Shown: positions 8,394 through 17,031 of the stretch, one piece after another
Layout of the letters: each line of letters starts with the position of its first letter
Numbering within the stretch: position 1 is the stretch's first letter
Made by a program: the position numbers and the translations under genes
Notes under the pieces: model-generated
What the model saw: only the letters and a program-made list of their open reading frames with translations
Told to the model about the DNA's origin: nothing
Databases searched by the model: none
Source: Pseudochryseolinea flava
GTDB lineage: Bacteria > Bacteroidota > Bacteroidia > Cytophagales > Cyclobacteriaceae
Direction: 5' to 3'
DNA: 64,000 nucleotides
Assembly (NCBI RefSeq): GCF_003286915.1
Contig: NZ_QMFY01000002.1
Coordinates: 1-64,000, forward strand

Positions 8394-9035
8394 TTATGCC
8401 GCCTTCTCTGAAGTCTTTTCAGAGAGTTGTATCTCGTCCTTTCTACGGTACTTATGCGCCTTTGAAATGTGGCCATCAAGCGCTCTTTTATTTGTGAATG
8501 GACCGGCATTACACTCTTCACAGAAGAGTTCGACTTTCTCCTCTCTTACTCTCCGGTAGAACAATTCACTCAATTGCCAGACCGACAATGAATGAGTAAG
8601 ACAAATGAATAAGCTGATAATGGTAGTTTTAATGTTGACGACAGTCGGATCTTGGACGGTGATAAACCAGTAATCATAATAGAAGGCGTTGAGGAAAAAA
8701 CTGACGACCGCGTAGAACTTGCCAGTGTTCTTGTAGCCATTAATCAGGAAGATCAGGATCAGGAACTCAATTACTGCCGCCAGCCCCACGCCATATATCC
8801 AGTTAAGGACGGAATAACCGGAAAAGGTCATGTCAAGGTGCTCTAATTGCATGAAAAGGTTACCTGCATGAGGCACGTAGAGTATCATAAGGATAAGCGC
8901 ACCATGGAAGATGGCTTGCTTACTTTCTAGATAGGTCACGATATGGTTCATAAAATTGTTGCTAAGGTTGAAATGAAAACTAAATTCTAATTGAGCGTTT
9001 TGTCGCTGGATTGAGTTGAGCGACCAGATAATCAT
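8394..9035 (-). CDS. Membrane protein with a C-terminal C2H2-like zinc finger
   Basis: A 213-residue protein with about four hydrophobic segments (HGALILMILYVP, a long stretch around IYGVGLAAVIEFLILIFLI, FYAVVSFFLNAFYYDYW, and TTIISLFICLTHSLSVW). It ends in a soluble tail carrying ELFCEECNAGPFT...HISKAH, a Cys-x2-Cys-x13-His-x4-His arrangement like a classical C2H2 finger. The start at 9035 overlaps the primase gene by 56 bases; a second ATG at 8951 is equally possible. Function unknown; its place beside the primase and mobilization genes suggests an element-maintenance role. Confidence 0.72.
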   Translation of the reverse strand: MIIWSLNSIQRQNAQLEFSFHFNLSNNFMNHIVTYLESKQAIFHGALILMILYVPHAGNLFMQLEHLDMTFSGYSVLNWIYGVGLAAVIEFLILIFLINGYKNTGKFYAVVSFFLNAFYYDYWFITVQDPTVVNIKTTIISLFICLTHSLSVWQLSELFYRRVREEKVELFCEECNAGPFTNKRALDGHISKAHKYRRKDEIQLSEKTSEKAA

Positions 9036-9870
9036 TCACGTCTTTATGAGACGCGTAGAACCCAGAACAGTCCATAAATGGAATATGCTCGCTGTGCAAA
9101 GACTTCTTTGCGGTGGCTCCTGCCTGATCGTTATCAAGAAATAAGAAAGATTCATGACTCTTCATCAAAGCCTGACTTCGCTGCATGAAGCTTAATGAAT
9201 TAAGAATCAGAAAATCCGCATCCGTTCCAAACGCTGGCGTTTTGCTTTTGAGCTGTTCAATGGACAGAAAATCCATGAACCCCTCCACCACATACAATTT
9301 GGCTGAATCATTGTCTATAAACGAAATGTCTTTGGGGCTTGATGATCCTTTGAACCAATTATTTCTGAGTTCATAGCCTCCAGACTTATTCTCAAATCCG
9401 ACAGCCAGGTAATTCTTCTGAGCGATCTGAAAGGAGACTTCCTTGCAGTAGCGAAACGCAACATCTTCATCAATGCCTCGAGTTCGCAAGTAATCAATCA
9501 ATTCATTGCTGCGAAGTTCCCCAACCGATTGAATGCTGAGTTTATTCTCGGGTTCCTTTGGGTTGTTTCGGTGAAGAGAAAATAAAGGAGTAATAGGACT
9601 GAACTCAGACAACTGATTTACAAACTCTGAAGGCGTGCATGTATTGATACGCGCACCCAGGTCAATGAGAGTTCCGCCTTCCCCCGAACCATGATCATAC
9701 CATAGATTTAATTTGTTATTGACTTTGAATGATGGGTCCTTCTCTCCTCTCAGTGGAGAGTTATACCAATAGTTATTCCCTCTGATTTTTGCGGGTTGAA
9801 TTCCGATTGAACTCAAATAGTCTATAATCGGAATCTTCTTTGCGTCTGAAAAAGTAAGAGCCATATCCAT
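8980..9870 (-). CDS. Primase-like protein with Toprim domain
   Basis: A 296-residue protein with an N-terminal CHC2-like primase region (NYWYNSPLRGEKDPSFKVN, then LWYDHGSGEGGTLIDL) and a Toprim domain: LYVVEGFMDFLSIEQL supplies the conserved Glu and FLFLDNDQAG the Asp-x-Asp. The usual zinc-ligand cysteines are not evident in the N-terminal region. Such proteins prime replication of the transferred single strand of mobilizable elements. It is transcribed with the membrane protein gene below it. Confidence 0.85.
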   Translation of the reverse strand: MDMALTFSDAKKIPIIDYLSSIGIQPAKIRGNNYWYNSPLRGEKDPSFKVNNKLNLWYDHGSGEGGTLIDLGARINTCTPSEFVNQLSEFSPITPLFSLHRNNPKEPENKLSIQSVGELRSNELIDYLRTRGIDEDVAFRYCKEVSFQIAQKNYLAVGFENKSGGYELRNNWFKGSSSPKDISFIDNDSAKLYVVEGFMDFLSIEQLKSKTPAFGTDADFLILNSLSFMQRSQALMKSHESFLFLDNDQAGATAKKSLHSEHIPFMDCSGFYASHKDVNDYLVAQLNPATKRSIRI

Positions 9871-9953
9871 TTTTATTTGGTTATGGCTCGAATGTCCTAA
9901 GAGATATTTATCACCGCCACCAAGGTGTTACCAACCTTGGAGAGAAATAGTTA

Positions 9954-10388
9954 TCAATTAATTTTCGCGTACGCAATTTCAGACTTACCACCGACTGACA
10001 ACTTATTGTCTTCGGATATGACGAGATCAGGCGCAGATCCTGAATTGAGTGTGCGAGAGCTTTCGTCATACTCTGCGGTAAATGCTGGTAATGGCCCGGA
10101 CTCAGCATGCTCCATATTTTTCCAACCCTCTTGATCGTAGTCGTTCATGCTCCATTTCGCATTTTCTACTTTGAACTTCTCTCCTGCCGTGCTGATATAG
10201 ATAGTATCTCGCACTGTTCGCATCCCCATCTTGTTTCCACTAAGCTGATTCAGAATCTCGCTTGAGTATTCTCGAACGTAAGTACCAGAGATAGATTCAT
10301 TGCTCGAACTTGCACTCTCAGAGTTTCCACATCCATAGCAGATCGAAACTCCAACTAAAAAACTAACAACACGCATTTTCATAATCAC
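9954..10388 (-). CDS. Small lipoprotein of the mobile element
   Basis: A 144-residue protein with a lipoprotein signal: a short hydrophobic stretch (VVSFLVGVSICYGC) with the lipid-accepting Cys near residue 20, followed by a Ser/Glu-rich linker. The rest is beta-rich and resembles a META- or lipocalin-like fold only loosely; no family is named. It starts 5 bases after the stop of the upstream 396-residue gene, so the two are one transcription unit. Lipoproteins at this position are common in Bacteroidetes mobilizable elements. Confidence 0.65.
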   Translation of the reverse strand: MIMKMRVVSFLVGVSICYGCGNSESASSSNESISGTYVREYSSEILNQLSGNKMGMRTVRDTIYISTAGEKFKVENAKWSMNDYDQEGWKNMEHAESGPLPAFTAEYDESSRTLNSGSAPDLVISEDNKLSVGGKSEIAYAKIN

Positions 10389-10393
10389 AAAGT

Positions 10394-11584
10394 TTAGTTT
10401 TTGTTGATAAAGTTTAACACTGACTGCAACATCTTTTTAACAGCATCTTTAGTGCCATTCTCCACGCTGTAGTACTTTATTCTGAAGCTTTCATATGAGA
10501 GCGATTCAGAGCGCTTTGTCTTTACGTATTTAGTGAGAAATCGAATTAACTCAGATGTATTTTTATTTTGAATAACGCCAGTTTCGGTGAACGCACGAAA
10601 TAGGTAAGCCAGTATAGAAACAGAGAGATCGAAGTTCAATTTAAACTCCGTTGAAATCGCATCTTCGGCATTTAATGTCATCGGTGATAACTGCTGCTTG
10701 TTTTTCAGGTATTGTACTTCCTGAGAAATCCAGTCAGCAATCTGAATGTTGACTGGGACACTGTTATGATTAAATGCAAAGCTGCCTACACTGGCTTCCT
10801 GATTAGCGAATTTCAAGTAGAACGCAAGCTCATCAAGCTTCTCGTTCACAGATGCAACTTTGTTTACAGCCCATTGTATATACCTTACGAAATATTGATA
10901 GAACGATTCTTGATTAAAGTTGCAGTGCATGAGTAAGCGAATCAGATCTAGTGTCTCAGTGGAATTATCAGCTTTGAGGTTCGACAAATGAATTCGTAAG
11001 AATTTGAAATAGTAAAACGTTCTGAAGCTCATGAGAGTCGGGTGAATAATGAATTGTTCTATAGTATTCTTTATCAACTGAATGAGACCGATGTCAACAT
11101 TTAGACTTTCAAACCTTTCCGCAATGGTTTCATTAAATGCGGATAATTCAACAACAATTACATTGCTCGCAGCAGTTGGCATTTTCATGTCCAGATCGAA
11201 ATACTCTGGAAAGTGGTCCTCAAGATATGTGAGCAAGTCCGACAGCTTCGTTACCACTGGATCAAATATCTGATCTCCGCTCCCGGCACGCGTGTTCGCC
11301 TGAATTGTGTTGATGAGATCAATCAAGGATTCCTGGTGAAAATGAAAATAGCGCTTCACCAGGTTCTCGTTCTCAAACGAAACAACCTGATGCCTGAACG
11401 CCTTCTTGATTTTCGCGCATTCCGAATCCAATTCCCTATGAAACTCAGGAACGTCAACCGTAATTGACTCCGAAGCGGCAAGCGAAATGTTCTCGTTTAT
11501 TTTCGACTCTATGGTTTCAAGTTCGTACGCCAATTCCCAAAGTTTAGACCCACACTCCGTAACAGCTACTTGGCTACGATACAA
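10394..11584 (-). CDS. Uncharacterised element protein, RteC-like C-terminus
   Basis: A 396-residue soluble, helix-rich protein. The C-terminal 75 residues (from FDLSVSILAYLFRAFTETG to SVLNFINKN) resemble the C-terminal region of RteC-like proteins found in conjugative and mobilizable elements. It sits between the hybrid kinase and the lipoprotein, all in one direction. Possibly a regulatory protein of the element; the resemblance is weak and by eye only. Confidence 0.5.
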   Translation of the reverse strand: MYRSQVAVTECGSKLWELAYELETIESKINENISLAASESITVDVPEFHRELDSECAKIKKAFRHQVVSFENENLVKRYFHFHQESLIDLINTIQANTRAGSGDQIFDPVVTKLSDLLTYLEDHFPEYFDLDMKMPTAASNVIVVELSAFNETIAERFESLNVDIGLIQLIKNTIEQFIIHPTLMSFRTFYYFKFLRIHLSNLKADNSTETLDLIRLLMHCNFNQESFYQYFVRYIQWAVNKVASVNEKLDELAFYLKFANQEASVGSFAFNHNSVPVNIQIADWISQEVQYLKNKQQLSPMTLNAEDAISTEFKLNFDLSVSILAYLFRAFTETGVIQNKNTSELIRFLTKYVKTKRSESLSYESFRIKYYSVENGTKDAVKKMLQSVLNFINKN

Positions 11585-11636
11585 ACTTGGATCTAATGGA
11601 GCACGATGACAATACTATTTTACCAGTAATTTCATA

Positions 11637-13904
11637 CTACTTTTCCTGTACAGATCGTCCTTTGACTGCTGAATTTGAGTCAGTTATCAATTCCTGAGCT
11701 TCCAACCGGCTAATCAGCTCTATTTTGTTATTCACTCCAACCTTTGAGAATATATTTGAAATGTGCTTGCTCACGGTCTTTTCCGAGATCGACAAATCCC
11801 CACTGATCACCTTGTAAGGATTACCTTTGATCAGCAGCTTTATGATTTCTATTTCCCGTGAAGTCAAGTGATACTTCTTACAATTGTCGGTGAAGGCACA
11901 ACGCTTACTTGACACTGTCTGAGGTGGTTGGTGTCGATCCTTCATTACGGACTGATAGGCCTTGCTGACAAACGCCTCCCGGTGCCGCTTGAGGTTGGCC
12001 AGTATGGACTCGACCCGCGCAAGCAGTTCTTCTATCTTAAAAGGCTTTGGGATATAGGCGACAGCGCCTATGTTTAACCCGGTAATTCGGTCTTCACTTG
12101 TGCCTTTAGCCGTAAGAAAAATAAATGGTATGTGAGCGTAGCGGTCCATGCTGCTCACCTCTCTACAGAATTCATATCCATCCATTTCGTTCATCATGAC
12201 ATCCGAGATAATTAAGTCAACAGATGACAACGAGTTCAATCTATCAATTGCCTCCTTGCCGTTCCTAGCTACGGCAACATTGTATTTTTCTTTCAATTTG
12301 CTCCGAAGAAAGTTTAGCATCTCAATGTTGTCCTCGACCAAAAGAACAAACGGCTTATCGCCATCGAGACTTTCTTCCAACAGAATTTGGTTGTAAGCAA
12401 AATCGATGTCCTCTGTGCTAATCCCTTCTTGAACAACTTCATTTACGTTGGTAGCAATAGGTAACGAAACTTCGATGAGCGTTCCCTTACCAACCTCGCT
12501 TGACAATTCGATCGTTCCCTCAATATCGGAAACTATTTTCTTGACGATTGATAACCCCATTCCCATTCCTTCCGAGTTTCGACCAGGCACAGATAGTTTG
12601 TAGTATGGTTCAAATATTTTCTCTTTTTGATCGTGCGGAATTCCGTGCCCAGAATCTCTCACAGTGAAGATAACCCGATCGTCTTTCGATGTTAATCGCG
12701 TCTCGATTGTAGCACCCTCGTCCGAATACTTGATAGCATTTTCTAAAAGGTTGTTCACAATCCGATCTACAGCACCGGGATGAGCCTTGACATGCAGGCC
12801 AGTATCAACCTTCGAAATGAAATTGATTCTTTTCTTTTCCGCAGCGGATTTGAATAATAATACCTTATCATTCAACAAAGAAGTGAAATTGGAAACCCTG
12901 TCATGATTGTACATACTGAATCCCCTTTCATAAGATTCAACGTCAAAAAAATTGACAATGTCGTTGGTCAGGCGCTTAACATTGCTCTTAATGACTTTGA
13001 TCTCATCAGTTTCACCGTGGTTTTCGATGTATTCATTTAGATAATTGTTAATCAACGTCAATGGAGTCTTCGTTTCATGCGCCAGGTTTATAAATGTTGT
13101 TTTTTTGGCTTCCATTACGCTCTCCAACTTTTTGGTTCGTTTCTTTACCTTCTTTCGCAAAGTCTTTGTCATATTTTGTAGACTCTTTTCCGACTCAATC
13201 AGTTTTTCGTACTCGCGTCTGGACTGATTAATCGTAGACTTGACGTAAATGATTGTCATCATCAAGAATCCCGCATTGGTAACTGAATGTTCCAGGACTT
13301 GAAAATCTCCAAGAAAAACAATCACGGGAAGTGCAGCCCAGCAGACCATAGAAATATAGGCAACAATAGCATGTTCATACAGCGGTTCATCGATGAGTTT
13401 ACCTTCGGCTCTTGCCGTTTTGAACTTCAAGATTAAAGCGCGAGCAGTGCTGTAAATAAATCCCAGTCCATAACAGAAAGGAACAATCACCGTAAGCTTC
13501 GCGCTCATTCGACTGTCACCTGTCAACAAATACGGAACAACAAAGAGGAATACAAAGGGCAGAAACAGGAAGAAGAGCAATCCATAAGTGGCAAAGAACT
13601 TTAAGTGTTTCAAATCAAACACCTTATAGAAGTAGTATACAACATACATCGACATTGCAAAGCCAACGAAATAGGCAGTGATCGTTTGTACAGCAACTGG
13701 TATTGGCAGGGCATTATCGGGAAACAGTCCGCTACACAGGTTATAGGCAATTAAGCAAACCAGTAGCAATAGAAACTGAAGCCTACTTTTTTCAGCTGGC
13801 CGTTGCAGGAAATAGATACCCTGGAAAACCAACATTACCAGTTCGAACATAGTGATCATAAAAGTCACCATGTGCATTTGTGTATGCATGAAGTACATAG
13901 TCAA
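11637..13904 (-). CDS. Hybrid histidine kinase with receiver and LuxR output
   Basis: A 755-residue one-protein signalling chain. Residues 1-225 contain about seven hydrophobic segments; a basic coiled coil follows (LRKKVKKRTKKLESV). The H-box FINLAHETKTPLTL is near 275, an ATPase domain has N-box LLENAIKYS and G-boxes DSGHGIP and GMGMGLSI, a receiver domain has LLVEDN, ISDVMM and PKPF, and a C-terminal LuxR helix-turn-helix includes LTSREIEIIKLLIKG. It thus senses at the membrane and can act on DNA directly. In the element it may replace the RteA/RteB pair that controls RteC and excision. Confidence 0.9.
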   Translation of the reverse strand: MTMYFMHTQMHMVTFMITMFELVMLVFQGIYFLQRPAEKSRLQFLLLLVCLIAYNLCSGLFPDNALPIPVAVQTITAYFVGFAMSMYVVYYFYKVFDLKHLKFFATYGLLFFLFLPFVFLFVVPYLLTGDSRMSAKLTVIVPFCYGLGFIYSTARALILKFKTARAEGKLIDEPLYEHAIVAYISMVCWAALPVIVFLGDFQVLEHSVTNAGFLMMTIIYVKSTINQSRREYEKLIESEKSLQNMTKTLRKKVKKRTKKLESVMEAKKTTFINLAHETKTPLTLINNYLNEYIENHGETDEIKVIKSNVKRLTNDIVNFFDVESYERGFSMYNHDRVSNFTSLLNDKVLLFKSAAEKKRINFISKVDTGLHVKAHPGAVDRIVNNLLENAIKYSDEGATIETRLTSKDDRVIFTVRDSGHGIPHDQKEKIFEPYYKLSVPGRNSEGMGMGLSIVKKIVSDIEGTIELSSEVGKGTLIEVSLPIATNVNEVVQEGISTEDIDFAYNQILLEESLDGDKPFVLLVEDNIEMLNFLRSKLKEKYNVAVARNGKEAIDRLNSLSSVDLIISDVMMNEMDGYEFCREVSSMDRYAHIPFIFLTAKGTSEDRITGLNIGAVAYIPKPFKIEELLARVESILANLKRHREAFVSKAYQSVMKDRHQPPQTVSSKRCAFTDNCKKYHLTSREIEIIKLLIKGNPYKVISGDLSISEKTVSKHISNIFSKVGVNNKIELISRLEAQELITDSNSAVKGRSVQEK

Positions 13905-13973
13905 ATAGTTTAAATAAAGTACCGATCAGTTTAACAAACCGACTCGAGTACAACTCACATTAAAAAGTAAAAT

Positions 13974-14564
13974 CTAAACCCTGCGTAATTGATAAAGTGT
14001 GTATGTGAGCTGGAGCGATTGGAAAATCTCAAATCCGAATTTTTTATAAAACGGGAGATTTTTCTCCATAGAGGTTTCGAGATATATGGGTCTTTTTTTC
14101 CTTTCGCATTCATTAATCACTTCCTGAATAAAAGCACTACCGATGCCTTTTCCATGAAGCTTTGGGTTCACTCCGATAAACCATAAATATGCTATCGGTT
14201 CTTTGGGATGGTTTGACTTGATCATCGCCTCACGCTTCAACACTGCATTGACGCGATCAAGACCAATTACGGATAACGCTAGTTTTAAATCCCAAAGTAA
14301 AGTGCGGAATGAAGAACGTTTCCTATCGGGGAAGAGAATGAGAGCGCAGGCTTGCTGATCATCAGAAATCCATACCTCACCGAATTCAGTGCACACGTTG
14401 AACGAATAATCCATGAGATTTCTAATTCGATCAACCCTATTCTGATCTTGCTTAACTACATAGTTGACGCTTTTGTTGTCATCAAAAGATCTGGTGAGAA
14501 TATCCAGAATGATGGGCTTGTCAGAAGTTTCAGCTTTCCTCATGCACAACAAACCTAAATACAA
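13974..14564 (-). CDS. GNAT-family N-acetyltransferase
   Basis: A 196-residue GCN5-related acetyltransferase. The acetyl-CoA motif is LWFIGVNPKLHGKGIGSAFIQEV, with the Q/R-x-x-G-x-G/A pattern in the form HGKGIG, followed by YLETSMEKNLPFYKKFGF, the usual end of the fold. The substrate cannot be told. It starts 8 bases after the XRE regulator stop and is probably co-transcribed with it. Confidence 0.85.
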   Translation of the reverse strand: MYLGLLCMRKAETSDKPIILDILTRSFDDNKSVNYVVKQDQNRVDRIRNLMDYSFNVCTEFGEVWISDDQQACALILFPDRKRSSFRTLLWDLKLALSVIGLDRVNAVLKREAMIKSNHPKEPIAYLWFIGVNPKLHGKGIGSAFIQEVINECERKKRPIYLETSMEKNLPFYKKFGFEIFQSLQLTYTLYQLRRV

Positions 14565-14572
14565 ATTCCCGA

Positions 14573-14821
14573 TTACAAATCTCTCTTCACCTTGTACTTA
14601 AATTCCAGGAGCTTTGATGGCTCCTCGCCTAACCCTTCAGCCAATATCCTTATAGTATTGAGTGTCGGACTCCGTTCGCCTCTCTCAAATCTTCCGATCT
14701 GACTCGTTGGGATCACGCACTTATATGACAACTCCTCCTGGGAAAGGCTTTTCGCCAATCTCAGCCTTTTCAGATGCTTGCCAAATGCTTTGACATAACC
14801 TAAATCGCGGTTGTGACCCAT
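14573..14821 (-). CDS. XRE-family helix-turn-helix regulator
   Basis: An 82-residue Cro/C1-type DNA-binding protein. The helix-turn-helix covers LKRLRLAKSLSQEELSYKC and the recognition region IGRFERGERSPTLNTI, ending in GLGEEPSKLLEFKYK. It is transcribed away from the LexA-like gene; the shared 180-base promoter region contains a 16-base palindrome. It may control itself, the acetyltransferase and the defence operon. Confidence 0.88.
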   Translation of the reverse strand: MGHNRDLGYVKAFGKHLKRLRLAKSLSQEELSYKCVIPTSQIGRFERGERSPTLNTIRILAEGLGEEPSKLLEFKYKVKRDL

Positions 14822-14858
14822 TTCTGAGCGAATCTGCTCAAAGAGGTCACGTTATGTT

Positions 14859-14874
14859 AGAGCCAATTGGCTCT
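14859..14874. promoter_or_regulatory. 16-base palindromic operator candidate
   Basis: AGAGCCAATTGGCTCT is a perfect palindrome, followed on the plus strand by five T. It lies 37 bases upstream of the XRE start and 126 bases upstream of the LexA-like start, between divergent promoters. It fits an operator for the XRE dimer; the T run could also make it a weak terminator. Confidence 0.55.
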
Positions 14875-15000
14875 TTTTCAGATAAATTTTCAATTTAATT
14901 AGTTGAATTACAGCTTTTTAGACATGAAATGGCGCAAAAATACCCGCATGGGAACTTACGTCATCCGCTTGCCGTTATACACTATTAAACACATCGTATA

Positions 15001-15627
15001 ATGAGCGAAAATCAGCTGTCCGGTAAAGCAAGAGAGGCACTTCGGCATATAAGAAACTCCGTCATGCACACGGGTAAGGTGTTGTCTGTCCGCGATTTGA
15101 TGGGACTGATGGAATATAAATCACCGCGTTCTGCCCTCCTGTTGATGCAGGAACTTGAACAAGGCGGCTTTTTACGAAAGCGGCTAGACGGGAGCTATTC
15201 AATGTTAAAAGACATAAGAAATAGTGAGGATAGTGTACAGACGATTAACGTGCCATTGGTAGGCACCGTCACATGTGGCGCACCTATTCTAGCTCAAGAA
15301 AATATTGAAGCCATGATTCCAGTTTCTACAGCGTTGGCGAAACCAGGCAGCAAATACTTCATGCTTCGTGCAAAGGGTGATTCGATGAATGAAGCTGGAA
15401 TCAATGATCGCGATTTGATTTTGGTACGCCAGCAGAACACCGCAGAAAATGGACAAACGGTAGTTGCGCTTATCGATGATGAGGCAACTGTAAAAGAGTT
15501 CAACCGAAACGGCAACTTCGTAACGCTTACACCACGATCAAGTAATAAAAAGCATCAACCAATTATCGTCACTGACGAGTTGAAGGTTCAAGGATTAGTC
15601 ATTGCAACCATCCCCATACCGGAATAA
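15001..15627 (+). CDS. LexA-like S24 self-cleaving repressor
   Basis: A 208-residue protein with LexA layout. Residues 1-70 form a winged helix-turn-helix (KAREALRHIRNSV, SPRSALLLMQELEQGGFLRK). A cleavage site with Cys92-Gly93 in VGTVTCGAP follows, and the S24 domain has nucleophile Ser128 (KGDSMNEAGI) and Lys165 (ATVKEF). Known family behaviour: dimer repressor that cuts itself when RecA filaments form on damaged DNA. It is the first gene of the CD-NTase operon, 26 bases upstream of the cyclase, so it most likely represses this operon and releases it on DNA damage or phage attack. It could instead be a host LexA paralogue, but the position argues for local control. Confidence 0.88.
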   Translation: MSENQLSGKAREALRHIRNSVMHTGKVLSVRDLMGLMEYKSPRSALLLMQELEQGGFLRKRLDGSYSMLKDIRNSEDSVQTINVPLVGTVTCGAPILAQENIEAMIPVSTALAKPGSKYFMLRAKGDSMNEAGINDRDLILVRQQNTAENGQTVVALIDDEATVKEFNRNGNFVTLTPRSSNKKHQPIIVTDELKVQGLVIATIPIPE

Positions 15628-15653
15628 TCAAGAAACCACTATCATTATATTAT

Positions 15654-16628
15654 ATGACACTTTTACAATCAATTGACGAGTTCCTTGGGAACATTACAGT
15701 CACTGACAGACAAGAGGAAAGTATTAAATCCTCTTTGTCAAATTTGGATGGTCATTTACTTGACGAAGAAAATGACTTGCACATTCTCCGGACGTTTACG
15801 AATGGGTCTTACGAAAGAGACACCAACATCAGGCCATTGAAAGACATTGATGTGTTTGCCGTTCTCGATTTCGAAAAATGGAAAGACGGTAATGGTAATT
15901 TACCAACGCCTCAGTCGGTACTAACTAAACTAAAAAATTATCTAAATGGATTAGATGACTACAAAGATAAAGTAAAGCAAGATAGGCCCTGCGTAACAAT
16001 CGAATTGAGTGATAAGGATTTCGATGTGTTGCCAAGTTTTCCGCAGACGGCCGGAGGTTATCTAATTCCAAATCCCGATTTGTCTGGATGGACTTATTCT
16101 TATCCCGAGGACTTAACAAAGAATCTGAACAGCATTAACAAGACAAGGAACTACAAAGTAAAGCCGACTATCAAAGCCGTAAAAAGCTGGAACAAAGAAA
16201 ATTCAAAATACATCCCGTCTTACCATATCGAAGAAGTTGCGATTAATATTTTTCAGGTGAATAGCTTCACGAACTATGAAGAAGCTATTAGGATTTGGTA
16301 TACTAATGCTGAATATCACCTTGACTCAGGAAAATTTGATTCTTACAACGACTATGAGACTGCCATCAAGAAAGTCAAAAAGGCAAAAGATAAGCTGAAA
16401 GAAGCTAAAGAGTATCTTGATGATGATAAAGAGACGAAAGCCAAACAAATTTGGAAAGATATTTTCGGAAGAGAATTTCCTGCGGTTGAAGAAGACGAAG
16501 AGGAAGCTAAAGCGTTTTCAAAATCGCTCTCATCTGGTACTCTAAAAATCGCAAGTACTGGGGCTCTTTCAACAGCAGGTGGTTATTCAGTTACTCCGTC
16601 AAAAGGTTACTTCGGTGGCGAAGAATAA
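15654..16628 (+). CDS. CD-NTase (cyclic oligonucleotide synthase) 1
   Basis: A 324-residue cGAS/DncV-like nucleotidyltransferase. The core motif GSYER is at 51-55, with metal-binding Asp64 and Asp66 (LKDIDVFAV) and Asp124 (KDFDVLPSF), so the catalytic triad is complete. The C-terminal half is helical and ends near IWKDIFGREFP, as in SMODS/AGS-C proteins. The last 40 residues look unstructured and end GYFGGEE. It would make a cyclic nucleotide alarm signal upon infection. The E2-like gene begins inside its last codons, placing both in a CBASS operon. The nucleotide product cannot be told from sequence. Confidence 0.93.
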   Translation: MTLLQSIDEFLGNITVTDRQEESIKSSLSNLDGHLLDEENDLHILRTFTNGSYERDTNIRPLKDIDVFAVLDFEKWKDGNGNLPTPQSVLTKLKNYLNGLDDYKDKVKQDRPCVTIELSDKDFDVLPSFPQTAGGYLIPNPDLSGWTYSYPEDLTKNLNSINKTRNYKVKPTIKAVKSWNKENSKYIPSYHIEEVAINIFQVNSFTNYEEAIRIWYTNAEYHLDSGKFDSYNDYETAIKKVKKAKDKLKEAKEYLDDDKETKAKQIWKDIFGREFPAVEEDEEEAKAFSKSLSSGTLKIASTGALSTAGGYSVTPSKGYFGGEE

Positions 16629-17031
16629 GCTTTTAGATCCATATGCACAGATAGCGGCAATGCGCCTACGCTTCCCTCAATTCAAGGTGAAGCAGACTTC
16701 AATTCTTGATGTCGAATTTATTGGCACGTTGCAGGTTAGATGGGACTTTCCGATTTACAAGGTCTTGGTTCACTACCGAGGCGATGTGCGTCCTATCGTG
16801 AAGATTTTATCTCCTGAAATTTCGAAAAGTCGTCCACATTGGCATTCGGATGTTGACGAGCCTTGCTTGTATAAAAATACAGACTATTCCTGGAACAAGC
16901 GGAGGCTAATCGCCAACGACATCATTCCATGGCTCGCGGGTTGGATTTACTTTTACGAAATGTGGTTAAGAACCGGAAAGTGGCTTGGGCCAGAAGCCGA
17001 ACATGATAAACCTGTAAATAATGCAGCATGA
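16615..17031 (+). CDS. Prokaryotic E2-like (Cap2-type) conjugating protein
   Basis: An E2/UBC-fold protein. From the GTG at 16615 it is 138 residues (MAKNKLLDPYAQ); another GTG at 16579 would add 12 residues. The active-site segment is PHWHSDVDEPCLY, with Cys84 as likely thioester cysteine after the His-x-His. The C-terminal helix IIPWLAGWIYFYEMWLRTGKW is typical of bacterial E2-like proteins. In type II-short CBASS, an E2 without an E1 partner attaches the CD-NTase C-terminus to targets and primes signalling. No E1 or JAB gene is present. Overlaps the cyclase by 14 bases and the next gene by 4. Confidence 0.85.
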   Translation: MAKNKLLDPYAQIAAMRLRFPQFKVKQTSILDVEFIGTLQVRWDFPIYKVLVHYRGDVRPIVKILSPEISKSRPHWHSDVDEPCLYKNTDYSWNKRRLIANDIIPWLAGWIYFYEMWLRTGKWLGPEAEHDKPVNNAA

